From JAHIVN01 sp018816645 (GTDB lineage Bacteria > Patescibacteriota > Dojkabacteria > JAHIVN01), in contig JBDRHZ010000041.1 of NCBI GenBank assembly GCA_043816305.1, positions 1 through 13,581 of the forward strand: a stretch of DNA of 13,581 nucleotides, in the 5' to 3' direction. Under the pieces are notes generated by a model. The model ran no database searches. It was given only the letters and a program-made list of their open reading frames with translations, and had not been told where the DNA came from. Positions 1 to 7,251 of this stretch are shown piece by piece (positions within the stretch are counted from its first letter, which is position 1; each line of letters begins with the position of its first letter). A program made the translations under genes and the position numbers.

Positions 1-12
1 GATTGATTTCCA

Positions 13-30
13 CTGCCATCTATATGGTAG
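13..30. repeat. Short hairpin
   Basis: CTGCCAT (13-19) pairs with ATGGTAG (24-30) around the loop CTAT. The stem is 7 bp with one G-T wobble. No T-run follows it, so a terminator role is unproven. Confidence 0.35.
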
Positions 31-65
31 TAGATATTTTGCTCGAGTTTGTGTACCATGTCTCA

Positions 66-111
66 TGGGTGTGTTTTGTAATAGTTTAACTACATTACTT
101 TAACACACCCA
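66..111. repeat. Long imperfect hairpin
   Basis: TGGGTGTGTT (66-75) is perfectly complementary to AACACACCCA (102-111). Inside it, GTAAT (78-82) pairs with ATTAC (94-98), and the apex holds a further AGTT/AACT match. The structure therefore has a 10-bp base, a small internal loop, a 5-bp middle stem and a small cap. It lacks a clear T-tract on either side. It could be a factor-assisted terminator, a structured RNA end, or two abutted terminal repeats of a lost insertion element. Only the symmetry is directly seen. Confidence 0.5.
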
Positions 112-292
112 AATTCGTAATATCTATCCCAACTTATTCAGTCCTCGGTCCTGCCCAGATACCTAAACATAGTAAGTCCAACGACACTTGACCTCTATTT
201 GTCATAATTAACAATAAATTGAGAGTCAAATGAAGAGTTAAAAATGAAGAATTAAGAATGAAAGTTGATTGAGATGAATAAGGATAAATATT

Positions 293-373
293 CAATTACC
301 AATTATCAATTAATAGAAAGTAGTCTTTTCTTATAGAAGTTGTTGGTCATTGGGATTTGGTTATTGGTAATTG
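293..373. repeat. 11-bp inverted repeat with long loop
   Basis: CAATTACCAAT (293-303) is the exact reverse complement of ATTGGTAATTG (363-373), separated by 59 bases. In such AT-rich, low-complexity sequence this may be by chance or a product of repeat decay. No function is claimed. Confidence 0.3.
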
Positions 374-512
374 CCTAGGAATTGAGGTTTGGTTATTTGA
401 TGTTGATTACTGGTTTGGACATGCGGATTAAAGATTACGGACTACGGGTTAATGTCTACTGACTACTACTTACTGAAGAAATATTATTATTGAAGAAACG
501 TTTTGTTCGAAA

Positions 513-2384
513 TCAAACCTTCTCGATAGTTATTTTTATCCTTGTACTTGAACTTGGGAAGTGCCTCAAAAAGTCTGGTAGATATGAAGGTTCGAGAGTA
601 ATCTCATATTCCTTTACTTCTTCTAATGAATCAAGGTAGTTCCTTGCATTTCCCTCACTCTTATTTGAAAGAGCGCCCTTCAAATCATCCTCATTTACAC
701 TTGGCGTTACAACCCCAGTTATAGTTAGATCAATATAGATTTTATCTCCAGAGCTTTCCTTTACCTTTGCTTCGTATTGGAACTCCTCAACATCAACGCT
801 CTGTGAATTTTCTTTTTCAACAAGTACTTCCGCCACTTGATCTATATCCTCCTTACTAAACGAAAGGGCTGTAGCCTTTATAGTTACGCTTAGAGTAAAA
901 TTATCCGCGTCTGAACCGACTCCTGGTGAAGCACCCTCATTTATTACCTTGTACTTTATCGTATCCTCTAATAGCTCCCTGCCTACTCCAGCTTCTTCAC
1001 GCATACTATTCAGTAAATCTTCTCTCAGCGCAGCAACAAGTGTCTTTTTCAGAGCATCGTAGTCCTTCTGTGATACATACTTCACTTCTTCAGTAGTACC
1101 ACCGGTAATATTCGTAAAATTCTTTCCATATACCTGCTCCACGTCAAAACCAGCCACACGAAAATCTTTTTTATCATCAATGTTAAATTCTTCTCCAAAG
1201 TTTTCTGCTGTAATACCAACGTCAACAGTTCCATACGTTATACCGAAATCTCCTGATTCAGTAGCATCTATTGTAACATCTGTGTTGAGCGTATATTTTA
1301 ATCCTGTCTCTATCGACTCGAGTACGGTTCCTGCTGTAATTTTGATCTCGTCTTCCGTTAGATTGAAAAGAGATATTTGTCCGCTCGCTGTTTCTCCTGT
1401 TTTTTTTGTCACAGTAGTATCTTTGCTGTCTGACCTATCACTTGTCACCTCCAAAAGAGTAGCTGGAATAGTCAGTGACTCCAAGTCTAAAGAGTTTACA
1501 CTTGTATCAGCCACAACTTCTTTCTGTATTTTGATATCCTGACTTTCGACCCTGATCACAACCTGCGCCTTTGGGAAAACAAAATAAGAAAGACCTAAGA
1601 ATCCTACTATTAAAAGACTCCCTATTATAAATACTTTTTTATTCCCTCCTACAAGCAGCTTAGTCTTGATATTCTCGAAAAGATTATTCAGAGACTGACC
1701 CGAATCCTGCTTTTTAGGTTTCGCAGCACCAGGAGTCTGTGAGTATTTATACGAACTAAGATCTTTACCCACAAGCCTGCTTCCCTGAGCCATCACATCT
1801 TCTTCTGAAGATTCGGTTTCTTGCCCCACACGTTCGGAAACATTTCGAGATTGCGATATTGTTTCAGATTCATCAGCTTCGGTAGTATCTGAAAACCTAG
1901 CTATGTCTCCACCCGAAACCATCTCAAAACCATCAATATTTACTTTCTTCGGTTCAAGCTTCCCAGGTAATGGCATAGTTTCTTTGCGAGAAGTTTCTTC
2001 TTTCAATTTTGGTTCTGCGATGGGCTCTTTTTCATTCCTTTCTACCACAAGCTTATTTTTTCTATCTTCAACATTTTTTTTGTAGGCTTGCAGCTTTTCT
2101 TCGACTAGGTTCCACTCCTTGTCCGTTATCTCATTTACAATGTCGACTACTACAAAATCTGCTTTTTGTGCAAGTTTTTTGCCTACAGAGTCCTTAGTTA
2201 CTATTATTGCCTTCTTCCCAATTTTTGCAATCTCGGAAAATAGCAATTTTAAACTGACACTGCTTCCAAGTATTGCTGCTCGTTCAGGTATCACAAGCAC
2301 CAGCTGCTCGTTCTCAACCTTCTTAAGTTTCTCAGCTATAAAAATCAGTTCTTCATCTAGATCGATAAATATTTTTTCGGCCAC
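513..2384 (-). CDS. One-pass membrane protein with large exterior domain (partner of FtsA/PilM-like protein)
   Basis: This 623-residue protein starts at GTG. Residues about 1-110 look like a small cytosolic alpha/beta domain with hydrophobic strands LVLVIPE and AIIVTKD. Residues about 110-235 are charged, Ser/Glu-rich and probably disordered. One hydrophobic helix spans about 251-270 (VFIIGSLLIVGFLGLSYFVF), preceded by lysines, which suggests an inside-to-outside orientation. The remaining ~350 residues are rich in beta-forming and Thr/Val segments. From memory, proteins of this shape next to PilM-like genes in CPR genomes are often labelled baseplate J/gp47-like; I cannot confirm that here. 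It follows the FtsA/PilM-like gene by 23 nt, so the two are probably cotranscribed. I infer that it anchors or forms part of an envelope or pilus-like assembly. No Shine-Dalgarno is visible. Confidence 0.7.
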   Translation of the reverse strand: MAEKIFIDLDEELIFIAEKLKKVENEQLVLVIPERAAILGSSVSLKLLFSEIAKIGKKAIIVTKDSVGKKLAQKADFVVVDIVNEITDKEWNLVEEKLQAYKKNVEDRKNKLVVERNEKEPIAEPKLKEETSRKETMPLPGKLEPKKVNIDGFEMVSGGDIARFSDTTEADESETISQSRNVSERVGQETESSEEDVMAQGSRLVGKDLSSYKYSQTPGAAKPKKQDSGQSLNNLFENIKTKLLVGGNKKVFIIGSLLIVGFLGLSYFVFPKAQVVIRVESQDIKIQKEVVADTSVNSLDLESLTIPATLLEVTSDRSDSKDTTVTKKTGETASGQISLFNLTEDEIKITAGTVLESIETGLKYTLNTDVTIDATESGDFGITYGTVDVGITAENFGEEFNIDDKKDFRVAGFDVEQVYGKNFTNITGGTTEEVKYVSQKDYDALKKTLVAALREDLLNSMREEAGVGRELLEDTIKYKVINEGASPGVGSDADNFTLSVTIKATALSFSKEDIDQVAEVLVEKENSQSVDVEEFQYEAKVKESSGDKIYIDLTITGVVTPSVNEDDLKGALSNKSEGNARNYLDSLEEVKEYEITLEPSYLPDFLRHFPSSSTRIKITIEKV

Positions 2385-2407
2385 TTTAAAATTCTTAAAA
2401 AATAATT

Positions 2408-3619
2408 CTACTTCAATTCAAGCGCCATATATGCGAGAGCCGCTGGAGCTATATCTGATACATCTTTCAGAAAGCCTTCAGGATCAACTATTGCTTTCAA
2501 GTTGTCCGGGCTAATGAACTCAACCTCAGGAAATCTCTCAAATCTCAAAACTTGAAGCCAAGGATGTTCCATAAGGCTGGTTTTTATATCACTCAGTAGT
2601 GTGCCGCCGCCACATAGCAAAAACTTCTGAGGATAAACTTTTACATCCTCAAACTCTCTTAGGGCAAGTTCCACTCCATCTGCCCAGACATTTGAATCAG
2701 CAGAAAACAAAGTTCTTATGTCGTCGCGCTTCTTATCCGAAAGCTCTCTCTCGCTATATTCCAGCTTCAAATTCTCGGCATCTCTATAGGACAAACCAAA
2801 TTCAGTTTCCAGTCTTTTTGTAAAAACTTTACCTCCAAATGCCATCATCTTCGTTCCCATGATACCTCCCTTCTGAACCAATGCAATATCAGTTGTCCCT
2901 CCACCTATATCTATGAAAACAGCACTAAAGTCATCTTTGACCGCTCCCTCGTAAGCTCGTGTAATAGCATACGGTTCGACAATGATATCTAGAATCTCAA
3001 GCCCTAAAGCCTGCGCAATAGATTTTAGAGAATTGAGATGAATAGATGGTGCAAATGTAGAAAAAACTCTGAAATTGATGTTCTTTCCCTGGAATTCAAG
3101 CGGATTTGTTACCCTGAAACCGTCTATAAATGTATCATTGATAACTGAGCTTATCTCTTCGATCTGTTCCTCAAGTAACCCTGTTTCTTCTGCAATTTCG
3201 GTTTTTACATTTTGAAATGCTTGACCCCGCACTTTTTCGACAACTTCTTCTATCTCCTTTTTCGTTATCTTTACATCTGGTGTCTCACGATCGTACTTAG
3301 CCATGATTGTGACACCCTTCACCAATTCACCTGCAATCCCAACTATCACCTTCCTGGGCAGCTCGGTTTGTAGCCCCTTTACTGCCTCTCCTAAAGCCAG
3401 GTCGCAATTCTCGATGACATTCTGAAGGTTGACGATCATCGCACCTTTCATAGCATCACTCTGCTGGGCCGCCCGGCCATATCCGAGAATGTGAACTTTA
3501 TTATTTTTCACCTGGAAAACACATGCCTTCACAAAAGATGTACCGACATCCAGCGCAAGAAGCGTTTCATTCTCAAAGTCTATCTTATGTTCCTTTTTAG
3601 TAAATAAAGGCAGTTTCAT
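2408..3619 (-). CDS. FtsA/PilM-family actin-like ATPase
   Basis: The 403-residue product has the actin/HSP70 ATP-binding motifs: phosphate-1 DVGTSFVKA (about 24-32), phosphate-2 VFIDIGGGTTDIAL (about 234-247) and adenosine motif LLCGGGTLLSDI (about 335-346). The region between phosphate-1 and phosphate-2 (about 85-190) has the length and pattern of the SHS2 insert that defines FtsA and PilM. FtsA tethers FtsZ to the membrane; PilM is the cytosolic ATP-binding base of the type IV pilus platform. The sequence does not decide between them, but the neighbouring one-pass membrane protein makes a PilM-like role attractive. I chose the ATG at 3619; an in-frame TTG at 3670 would add 17 residues that look unlike the family. 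No Shine-Dalgarno is visible. Confidence 0.85.
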   Translation of the reverse strand: MKLPLFTKKEHKIDFENETLLALDVGTSFVKACVFQVKNNKVHILGYGRAAQQSDAMKGAMIVNLQNVIENCDLALGEAVKGLQTELPRKVIVGIAGELVKGVTIMAKYDRETPDVKITKKEIEEVVEKVRGQAFQNVKTEIAEETGLLEEQIEEISSVINDTFIDGFRVTNPLEFQGKNINFRVFSTFAPSIHLNSLKSIAQALGLEILDIIVEPYAITRAYEGAVKDDFSAVFIDIGGGTTDIALVQKGGIMGTKMMAFGGKVFTKRLETEFGLSYRDAENLKLEYSERELSDKKRDDIRTLFSADSNVWADGVELALREFEDVKVYPQKFLLCGGGTLLSDIKTSLMEHPWLQVLRFERFPEVEFISPDNLKAIVDPEGFLKDVSDIAPAALAYMALELK

Positions 3620-3696
3620 AAATTTATTATGAATTAAGGATGCAAGATTTACGTTTACTAATATTAACAAGTTCTAACTAAAAATGAAACCCTAAC

Positions 3697-3723
3697 TTTA
3701 TAATACTTTCTTAGCACTGTAAA
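3697..3723 (-). promoter_or_regulatory. Possible promoter for FtsA/PilM-like operon
   Basis: On the minus strand, TTTACA (3718-3723) and TATAAA (3697-3702) are 15 bp apart, upstream of the ATG at 3619. The -35 box is good but the spacing is short, so this is a weak prediction in AT-rich DNA. Confidence 0.3.
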
Positions 3724-3737
3724 ACTTTGCAGGATTC

Positions 3738-3746
3738 TGATATAAT
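3738..3746 (+). promoter_or_regulatory. Extended -10 promoter for the 3810-5832 operon
   Basis: TGATATAAT is a perfect extended -10 element (TGn followed by consensus TATAAT at 3741-3746). The corresponding -35 position (TGTAAA) is weak, which is normal for extended -10 promoters. The predicted start is near 3753, giving a leader of about 57 nt before the first gene at 3810. Confidence 0.55.
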
Positions 3747-3809
3747 CGGTATCTGCGTAAAACTAACTTACATATAAATTACTCATAGTATCTCATACTA
3801 AATAATTAA

Positions 3810-4604
3810 ATGTCGAAGTTCAAGACAATTATTTTTTCAGATATAGACGGAATCATCTGGCCCGAAATTAATACCCTTTTTGCCTTGGCCGGAAAACTTT
3901 TTCCCTCACAGCGAAAATTGCTTAAAGTAGAGAATTTTACAACCATTACCGGAAAGACTGAACAAAATACTCCTCCCTTATTATTAAGCCATATGTTAAA
4001 TAAAATATTTAGAATCTACGAAAAGCTTAGAATCTTTCAGTATCCCCTAGAAGAACTAGAAAACACAATGAACAAACACTTTGGTCCAGGCATCAAGATC
4101 AATGTTCACGGAAGCACAGACAGAATAAAGAGCCTGAAAAAACTCTCAAAAAAAAATAACGTCAATCTTGAATTCATAACAAGAAGATACAACTATCAAA
4201 ATGTAAGTAACATCCAGGCTGATACTAAGAGATTCAATTCTCACTACGGACTCCCTCTTCAAATACATTTTTCGAATAAGAAATTTTCTAAAGGCCACAT
4301 TATTAATAAAATTCGCGCTAAAAAAGAAAATAGCAAAATCAAACAAGTAATTATATTAGAAGATAATCTAGCCGAAATATTAAAAATAAGAACCGAACTT
4401 AAAAAGCAAAATTTGACTACAAAATTCTTCTTAATTAGATATCCTTGGAACTCGATAACTAAAAAAAACATTCAGGAACTCAAAACTTTCATTAAACCGC
4501 TCGGACTTAAACTTATTAAAACGACTCCATCATTACTTGTGCTTAAAGATTCGAAGCCATTAACAATCTACCTGATTGATAAAATTAGTGAGATTTCGAT
4601 ATGA
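3810..4604 (+). CDS. HAD-like hydrolase (putative phosphatase)
   Basis: The 264-residue protein carries the HAD superfamily signature: motif I FSDIDG with nucleophile D11 and acid D13, a plausible motif II threonine (T124 in FITRR), a motif III lysine (K161 in FSKGH), and acidic motif IV ILEDN (E184, D185). Residues about 20-100 would be the cap region. HAD proteins mostly remove phosphate from small molecules; the substrate here is unknown. Its stop overlaps the start of the ribA-like gene (ATGA), so translation is probably coupled, and the substrate may be a product of the GTP cyclohydrolase. Composition is more AT- and Lys/Ile-rich than the minus-strand genes, compatible with a different origin. 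Overall similarity to well-known HAD families is weak. Confidence 0.65.
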   Translation: MSKFKTIIFSDIDGIIWPEINTLFALAGKLFPSQRKLLKVENFTTITGKTEQNTPPLLLSHMLNKIFRIYEKLRIFQYPLEELENTMNKHFGPGIKINVHGSTDRIKSLKKLSKKNNVNLEFITRRYNYQNVSNIQADTKRFNSHYGLPLQIHFSNKKFSKGHIINKIRAKKENSKIKQVIILEDNLAEILKIRTELKKQNLTTKFFLIRYPWNSITKKNIQELKTFIKPLGLKLIKTTPSLLVLKDSKPLTIYLIDKISEISI

Positions 4605-5215
4605 CAGACAATAGCAAAAAAATCAAACGAGTTGGAACATTTAATCTCCCAAGCAAATTTGGAAATTTTAAGCTCATAGGGTATGAGATAAATAATTCTA
4701 CAAAGGAGAGATTTGCAATAGCAATTATAAGGGGGACAGTGAAAGGCAAAAAAGGCGTACTAGTAAGATTACATTCACAATGCATATTCAGTGAAGTGTT
4801 CCAATCTCGGCAGTGTGATTGTCGTGATCAGCTCGAATATGCACTAAAATTAATTGGCAAAAAGGGAGGAATATTGATATACTTAGATCAAGAGGGACGA
4901 GGTCATGGTCTCTTGACTAAAATAAGGGAACATCTGCTTCAAGAAAAAGGTTATGATACGTATGAGGCAAGCATCAGGGCAGGAGAAATTCCTGACAACC
5001 GTAACTACAAACATGGTATACATATATGTAAAGACTTAGGAGTTCGCAGCATAAAATTGTTAACGAATAACCCTGAAAAAATTAATGCAGTGAGAGCAAG
5101 TGGGATAAAACTTGAAGAGCGAATACCAATTGAAATTAAACCAAATAAATATAACCTAAAGTATTTAAGAGCAAAGAAAAGGAAATTTTTCCACCTGCTT
5201 AGTAGGTTGAGCTAA
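4601..5215 (+). CDS. ribA: GTP cyclohydrolase II (RibA-like)
   Basis: The 204-residue length matches stand-alone GTP cyclohydrolase II, which opens the GTP imidazole ring to give formate, pyrophosphate and a 5-phosphoribosylamino-pyrimidinone. Zinc ligands are C61, C72 and C74, with the same 11- and 2-residue spacing as Escherichia coli RibA. QEGRGHGL (97-104) and DNRNY (132-136, matching the catalytic Asp/Arg pair) are present, as is LLTNNPEK. Departures are seen near the first cysteine: the usual HSEC-LTGD is HSQC-IFSE here, so a conserved Glu and the TGD turn are changed. The gene overlaps the HAD gene by 4 nt and is followed 17 nt later by an N-glycosidase-like gene. No other riboflavin gene lies in the window, so the pathway is open. 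RibA identity is solid; the exact product is not. Confidence 0.85.
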   Translation: MTDNSKKIKRVGTFNLPSKFGNFKLIGYEINNSTKERFAIAIIRGTVKGKKGVLVRLHSQCIFSEVFQSRQCDCRDQLEYALKLIGKKGGILIYLDQEGRGHGLLTKIREHLLQEKGYDTYEASIRAGEIPDNRNYKHGIHICKDLGVRSIKLLTNNPEKINAVRASGIKLEERIPIEIKPNKYNLKYLRAKKRKFFHLLSRLS

Positions 5216-5232
5216 TTTATTAAAAATAAAAA

Positions 5233-5832
5233 ATGAAAGTATACTTCGTGGGTTCAATCATCGGAAGAGATGAAAAAGTAGCTGGATGGCAGAGACTGGT
5301 AACAGATACTATTAAGGAAAGAGGTGAGGAAATAGATACCGTAAATGTTGATACAAGAAAGGGGAAATTATTTCATGAGACAGAGGAACAAGTCTTACAA
5401 GCATATACAAGAAATACAAAATCTATCAAGCATAGCGATGTAATTGTCGCTGAGGTTTCTGTATCAGATAGTGGTGTCGGATATGAAATAGCGTACGCAC
5501 TCAACCAGAGAAAGCCTGTCCTTGCTCTTTATCATGAAGAAGCAGAGACCCCAACAGCCCCTCCTATTCAAGCTGGAGGTCAAAAACTGTTAACTTTTGC
5601 AAAATATAACGAGAAGAATATAAAGGAAGTCATAGATAGTTTCTTCCGTGAAGTTAGGAATAAACTTGATACCAAATTCATTCTTATCATCTCGCCAGAA
5701 ATTGATAGATATCTCGAATGGGCAGGAGATTACAAGAGAATGCATAAAGCACAAATTGTTAGAAACTCAGTGGAAAAAGAAATTGAAAGTGATAAGGATT
5801 ATCAAAAGTTCTTAGAAGAGAAGGATACCTAG
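5233..5832 (+). CDS. DNPH1/nucleoside deoxyribosyltransferase-like N-glycosidase with RHH-like tail
   Basis: Residues 1-130 fit the nucleoside 2-deoxyribosyltransferase/DNPH1 fold. The N-terminal strand and loop VYFVGSI (3-9), the acidic HSDVIVAEVS with putative nucleophile E74, and SGVGYEIAYAL (80-90), whose GVGYE matches DNPH1, are all seen, followed by KPVLALY. Such enzymes break the N-glycosidic bond of (deoxy)nucleoside monophosphates or swap bases. After about residue 147 the protein does not resemble the family: a strand (KFILIIS), a helix (PEIDRYLEWAGDY) and a second helix (HKAQIVRNSVEKEIESD) follow the strand-helix-helix pattern of ribbon-helix-helix DNA-binding domains. It is the last gene of the plus-strand operon. 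The nucleosidase call is fairly firm; the RHH tail is by pattern only. No Shine-Dalgarno is visible. Confidence 0.72.
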   Translation: MKVYFVGSIIGRDEKVAGWQRLVTDTIKERGEEIDTVNVDTRKGKLFHETEEQVLQAYTRNTKSIKHSDVIVAEVSVSDSGVGYEIAYALNQRKPVLALYHEEAETPTAPPIQAGGQKLLTFAKYNEKNIKEVIDSFFREVRNKLDTKFILIISPEIDRYLEWAGDYKRMHKAQIVRNSVEKEIESDKDYQKFLEEKDT

Positions 5833-5880
5833 AAGAAATACAAATGATGAGATACGAAGAAAAACTGTCTAAGGTTAAGT

Positions 5881-6546
5881 CTACTTGGCCAGGTTCATTC
5901 CAAGCTGAGATTTCTTTTCTTTATTTGTTTCTCTTTTCCTCTCGAGTAATTCTTTGATGTCACTTCTTGCTTCATCTAAACTCTCTATCCTGCTCTCATT
6001 GCCGTCCAGTATCTCACGGAGAATTTTCATATCACTAGCCAATACATCTCTGAAGCTTCCATTATACAAGGCAACAGCAGGGTGATACATAATCACAAAC
6101 AACCGGTTCCATTTCCTGTAAGCGCAGCCATGCACCTGTGATATCTTGAACTTCGGGAAGAATTTCGCCATAGCAAATCTGCCAAGCAAAGCAAATACTT
6201 TGGGTTGAATAGTCTCTATAAGAGCATTTGTCCACTTCTTACACGCCTTCATTTCATCATCCTGCGGATCTCTATTGCCGGGAGGCCGGCACCTAACCAT
6301 ATTTGTTATAAAGACATCTTTGCGCTGAACCTCGATCGTTCCCAATAGTTCATCCAAGAATTTTCCAGCCGCTCCGCAAAACGGAATCCCTTCTCTATCC
6401 TCATTTTCCCCAGGGCCTTCACCTATAAACATTATCTCGGCTTTTGGATTCCCATCGCCAGGAACTACCTGCGTTGCTGTTTCACGCAATCTGCAATTTG
6501 TACACTTCTTGCACTTCTGAATCAGTTGATCGAAAGATAGATCCAT
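5881..6546 (-). CDS. Uracil-DNA glycosylase, family 4 (Fe-S)
   Basis: This 221-residue enzyme removes uracil from DNA as the first step of base excision repair. The four Fe-S cysteines of family 4 UDGs are present: C15 and C18 (CTNC), C86 (VRCRPPG) and C102 (KACKKW), with C86 and C102 falling at the spacing known from the Thermus enzyme. The water-activating/glycine loop motif GEGPGENED is at about 42-50 and the C-terminal HPA motif at 155-157. Residues about 180-221 are a charged, probably flexible extension. It is the last gene of a minus-strand cluster, 12 nt after the membrane protein gene, and converges on the plus-strand operon with a gap of 48 nt in which I see no terminator hairpin. 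Confidence 0.92.
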   Translation of the reverse strand: MDLSFDQLIQKCKKCTNCRLRETATQVVPGDGNPKAEIMFIGEGPGENEDREGIPFCGAAGKFLDELLGTIEVQRKDVFITNMVRCRPPGNRDPQDDEMKACKKWTNALIETIQPKVFALLGRFAMAKFFPKFKISQVHGCAYRKWNRLFVIMYHPAVALYNGSFRDVLASDMKILREILDGNESRIESLDEARSDIKELLERKRETNKEKKSQLGMNLAK

Positions 6547-6558
6547 ACTTCAGAATTT

Positions 6559-7200
6559 TCAAATAAAATCCAAGCTTCTCAAAAAAAGCAGCACTAATGA
6601 TAAAGATATAGCTGCAATGGCAAAAATGTAGTTTGTAGCCTTAATGTCAGCAATGATACTCACCAGCTCTTTTTCAGGGAGTACTTTCCATATCTTTGAT
6701 GTAGACTTGATTATACAGTTTATACCTAGACCAAGAAGGCCCAAGAACGTTAGAATTAATACTAGATTTACTCCAGAATAAGACGCCAGCACAACTGAAG
6801 CGGGGATACTCCAGAACATAGAAATTTGCGTGAATTTCCCCTCGAAAACGTACAGGCTCAACAATGTATAGATAAAAACGTTTGCCAAAAGACAATAACC
6901 TACCAGATCTTTTCCCGCTCCGCTTATAAAAAGCCCCCAGATCCCGAAAACATTTGATATCAAAAAGGCCGGAAGAAACAGTAGTTTCCTGCTTGTTCCC
7001 TTGAAACTTAAAGCAATCGTCAGAATCCAAAAAGCTAGCGAAATAATGAAATACGCCAGAAAAGGCAGATAACTTACAGAGGAAGAAAGACGAACAAGCA
7101 AAGCTCCCAGAACAGTCATTATCAAAACTGACGCAGCACTGGACACTATCAAAATATTGCCTTTTTGGAAATCTTTTAGATTCATGAATATCGCAAACAT
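6559..7200 (-). CDS. Polytopic membrane protein, unknown function
   Basis: I do not recognise this 213-residue protein. It has about seven hydrophobic segments (roughly residues 16-37, 43-66, 72-92, 97-118, 126-143, 147-165 and 190-210) joined by short loops, so it is an integral membrane protein with almost no soluble part. No transporter or enzyme motif stands out. An alternative start is the Met at residue 6. It lies between the flavoprotein gene (51 nt upstream) and the uracil-DNA glycosylase gene (12 nt downstream) and is probably cotranscribed with them; the neighbours do not point to one pathway. Confidence 0.75.
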   Translation of the reverse strand: MFAIFMNLKDFQKGNILIVSSAASVLIMTVLGALLVRLSSSVSYLPFLAYFIISLAFWILTIALSFKGTSRKLLFLPAFLISNVFGIWGLFISGAGKDLVGYCLLANVFIYTLLSLYVFEGKFTQISMFWSIPASVVLASYSGVNLVLILTFLGLLGLGINCIIKSTSKIWKVLPEKELVSIIADIKATNYIFAIAAISLSLVLLFLRSLDFI

Positions 7201-7251
7201 TTCAATCTGCTATATGGTATCAGGAGTTGAAAAAATTCTCAACAAGAAACT

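Larger units (their letters stand above)
1..512. other. Gene-poor AT-rich intergenic region
   Basis: I see no convincing gene here. The stretch holds a long imperfect hairpin (66-111), a short hairpin (13-30), an 11-bp inverted repeat (293-303 with 363-373), and degenerate simple-sequence DNA at about 225-480 built from short words such as GAATTAAGAATG, TTGGTTATTGG and GACTAC. It lies downstream of the minus-strand gene that ends at 513, so the hairpins could act in transcription termination or be relics of a mobile element. The simple-sequence part looks like decayed non-coding DNA. Confidence 0.6.

Noticed and set aside
134..205. A 23-codon minus-strand ORF with an ATG start and sequence ending GIWAGPRTE
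   Set aside because: Very short, no ribosome-binding site, no recognised family, and set in hairpin-rich non-coding DNA. It could be a leader peptide or part of a dispersed repeat, but nothing here supports that.
1180..1542. 120-codon plus-strand open frame inside the 513-2384 gene
   Set aside because: It is the antisense shadow of a well-supported minus-strand gene, with Ser/Val-rich low-complexity composition and no family match.
2119..2514. 131-codon plus-strand open frame across the junction of the two pilus-like genes
   Set aside because: Antisense to two real genes, with composition typical of reverse-frame translation.
5833..5880. A terminator between the convergent N-glycosidase and UDG genes
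   Set aside because: No stem-loop of useful strength is visible in this short gap.
6674..7030. 118-codon minus-strand frame inside the membrane protein gene
   Set aside because: The alternative frame encodes the far more plausible multi-helix membrane protein of 213 residues.
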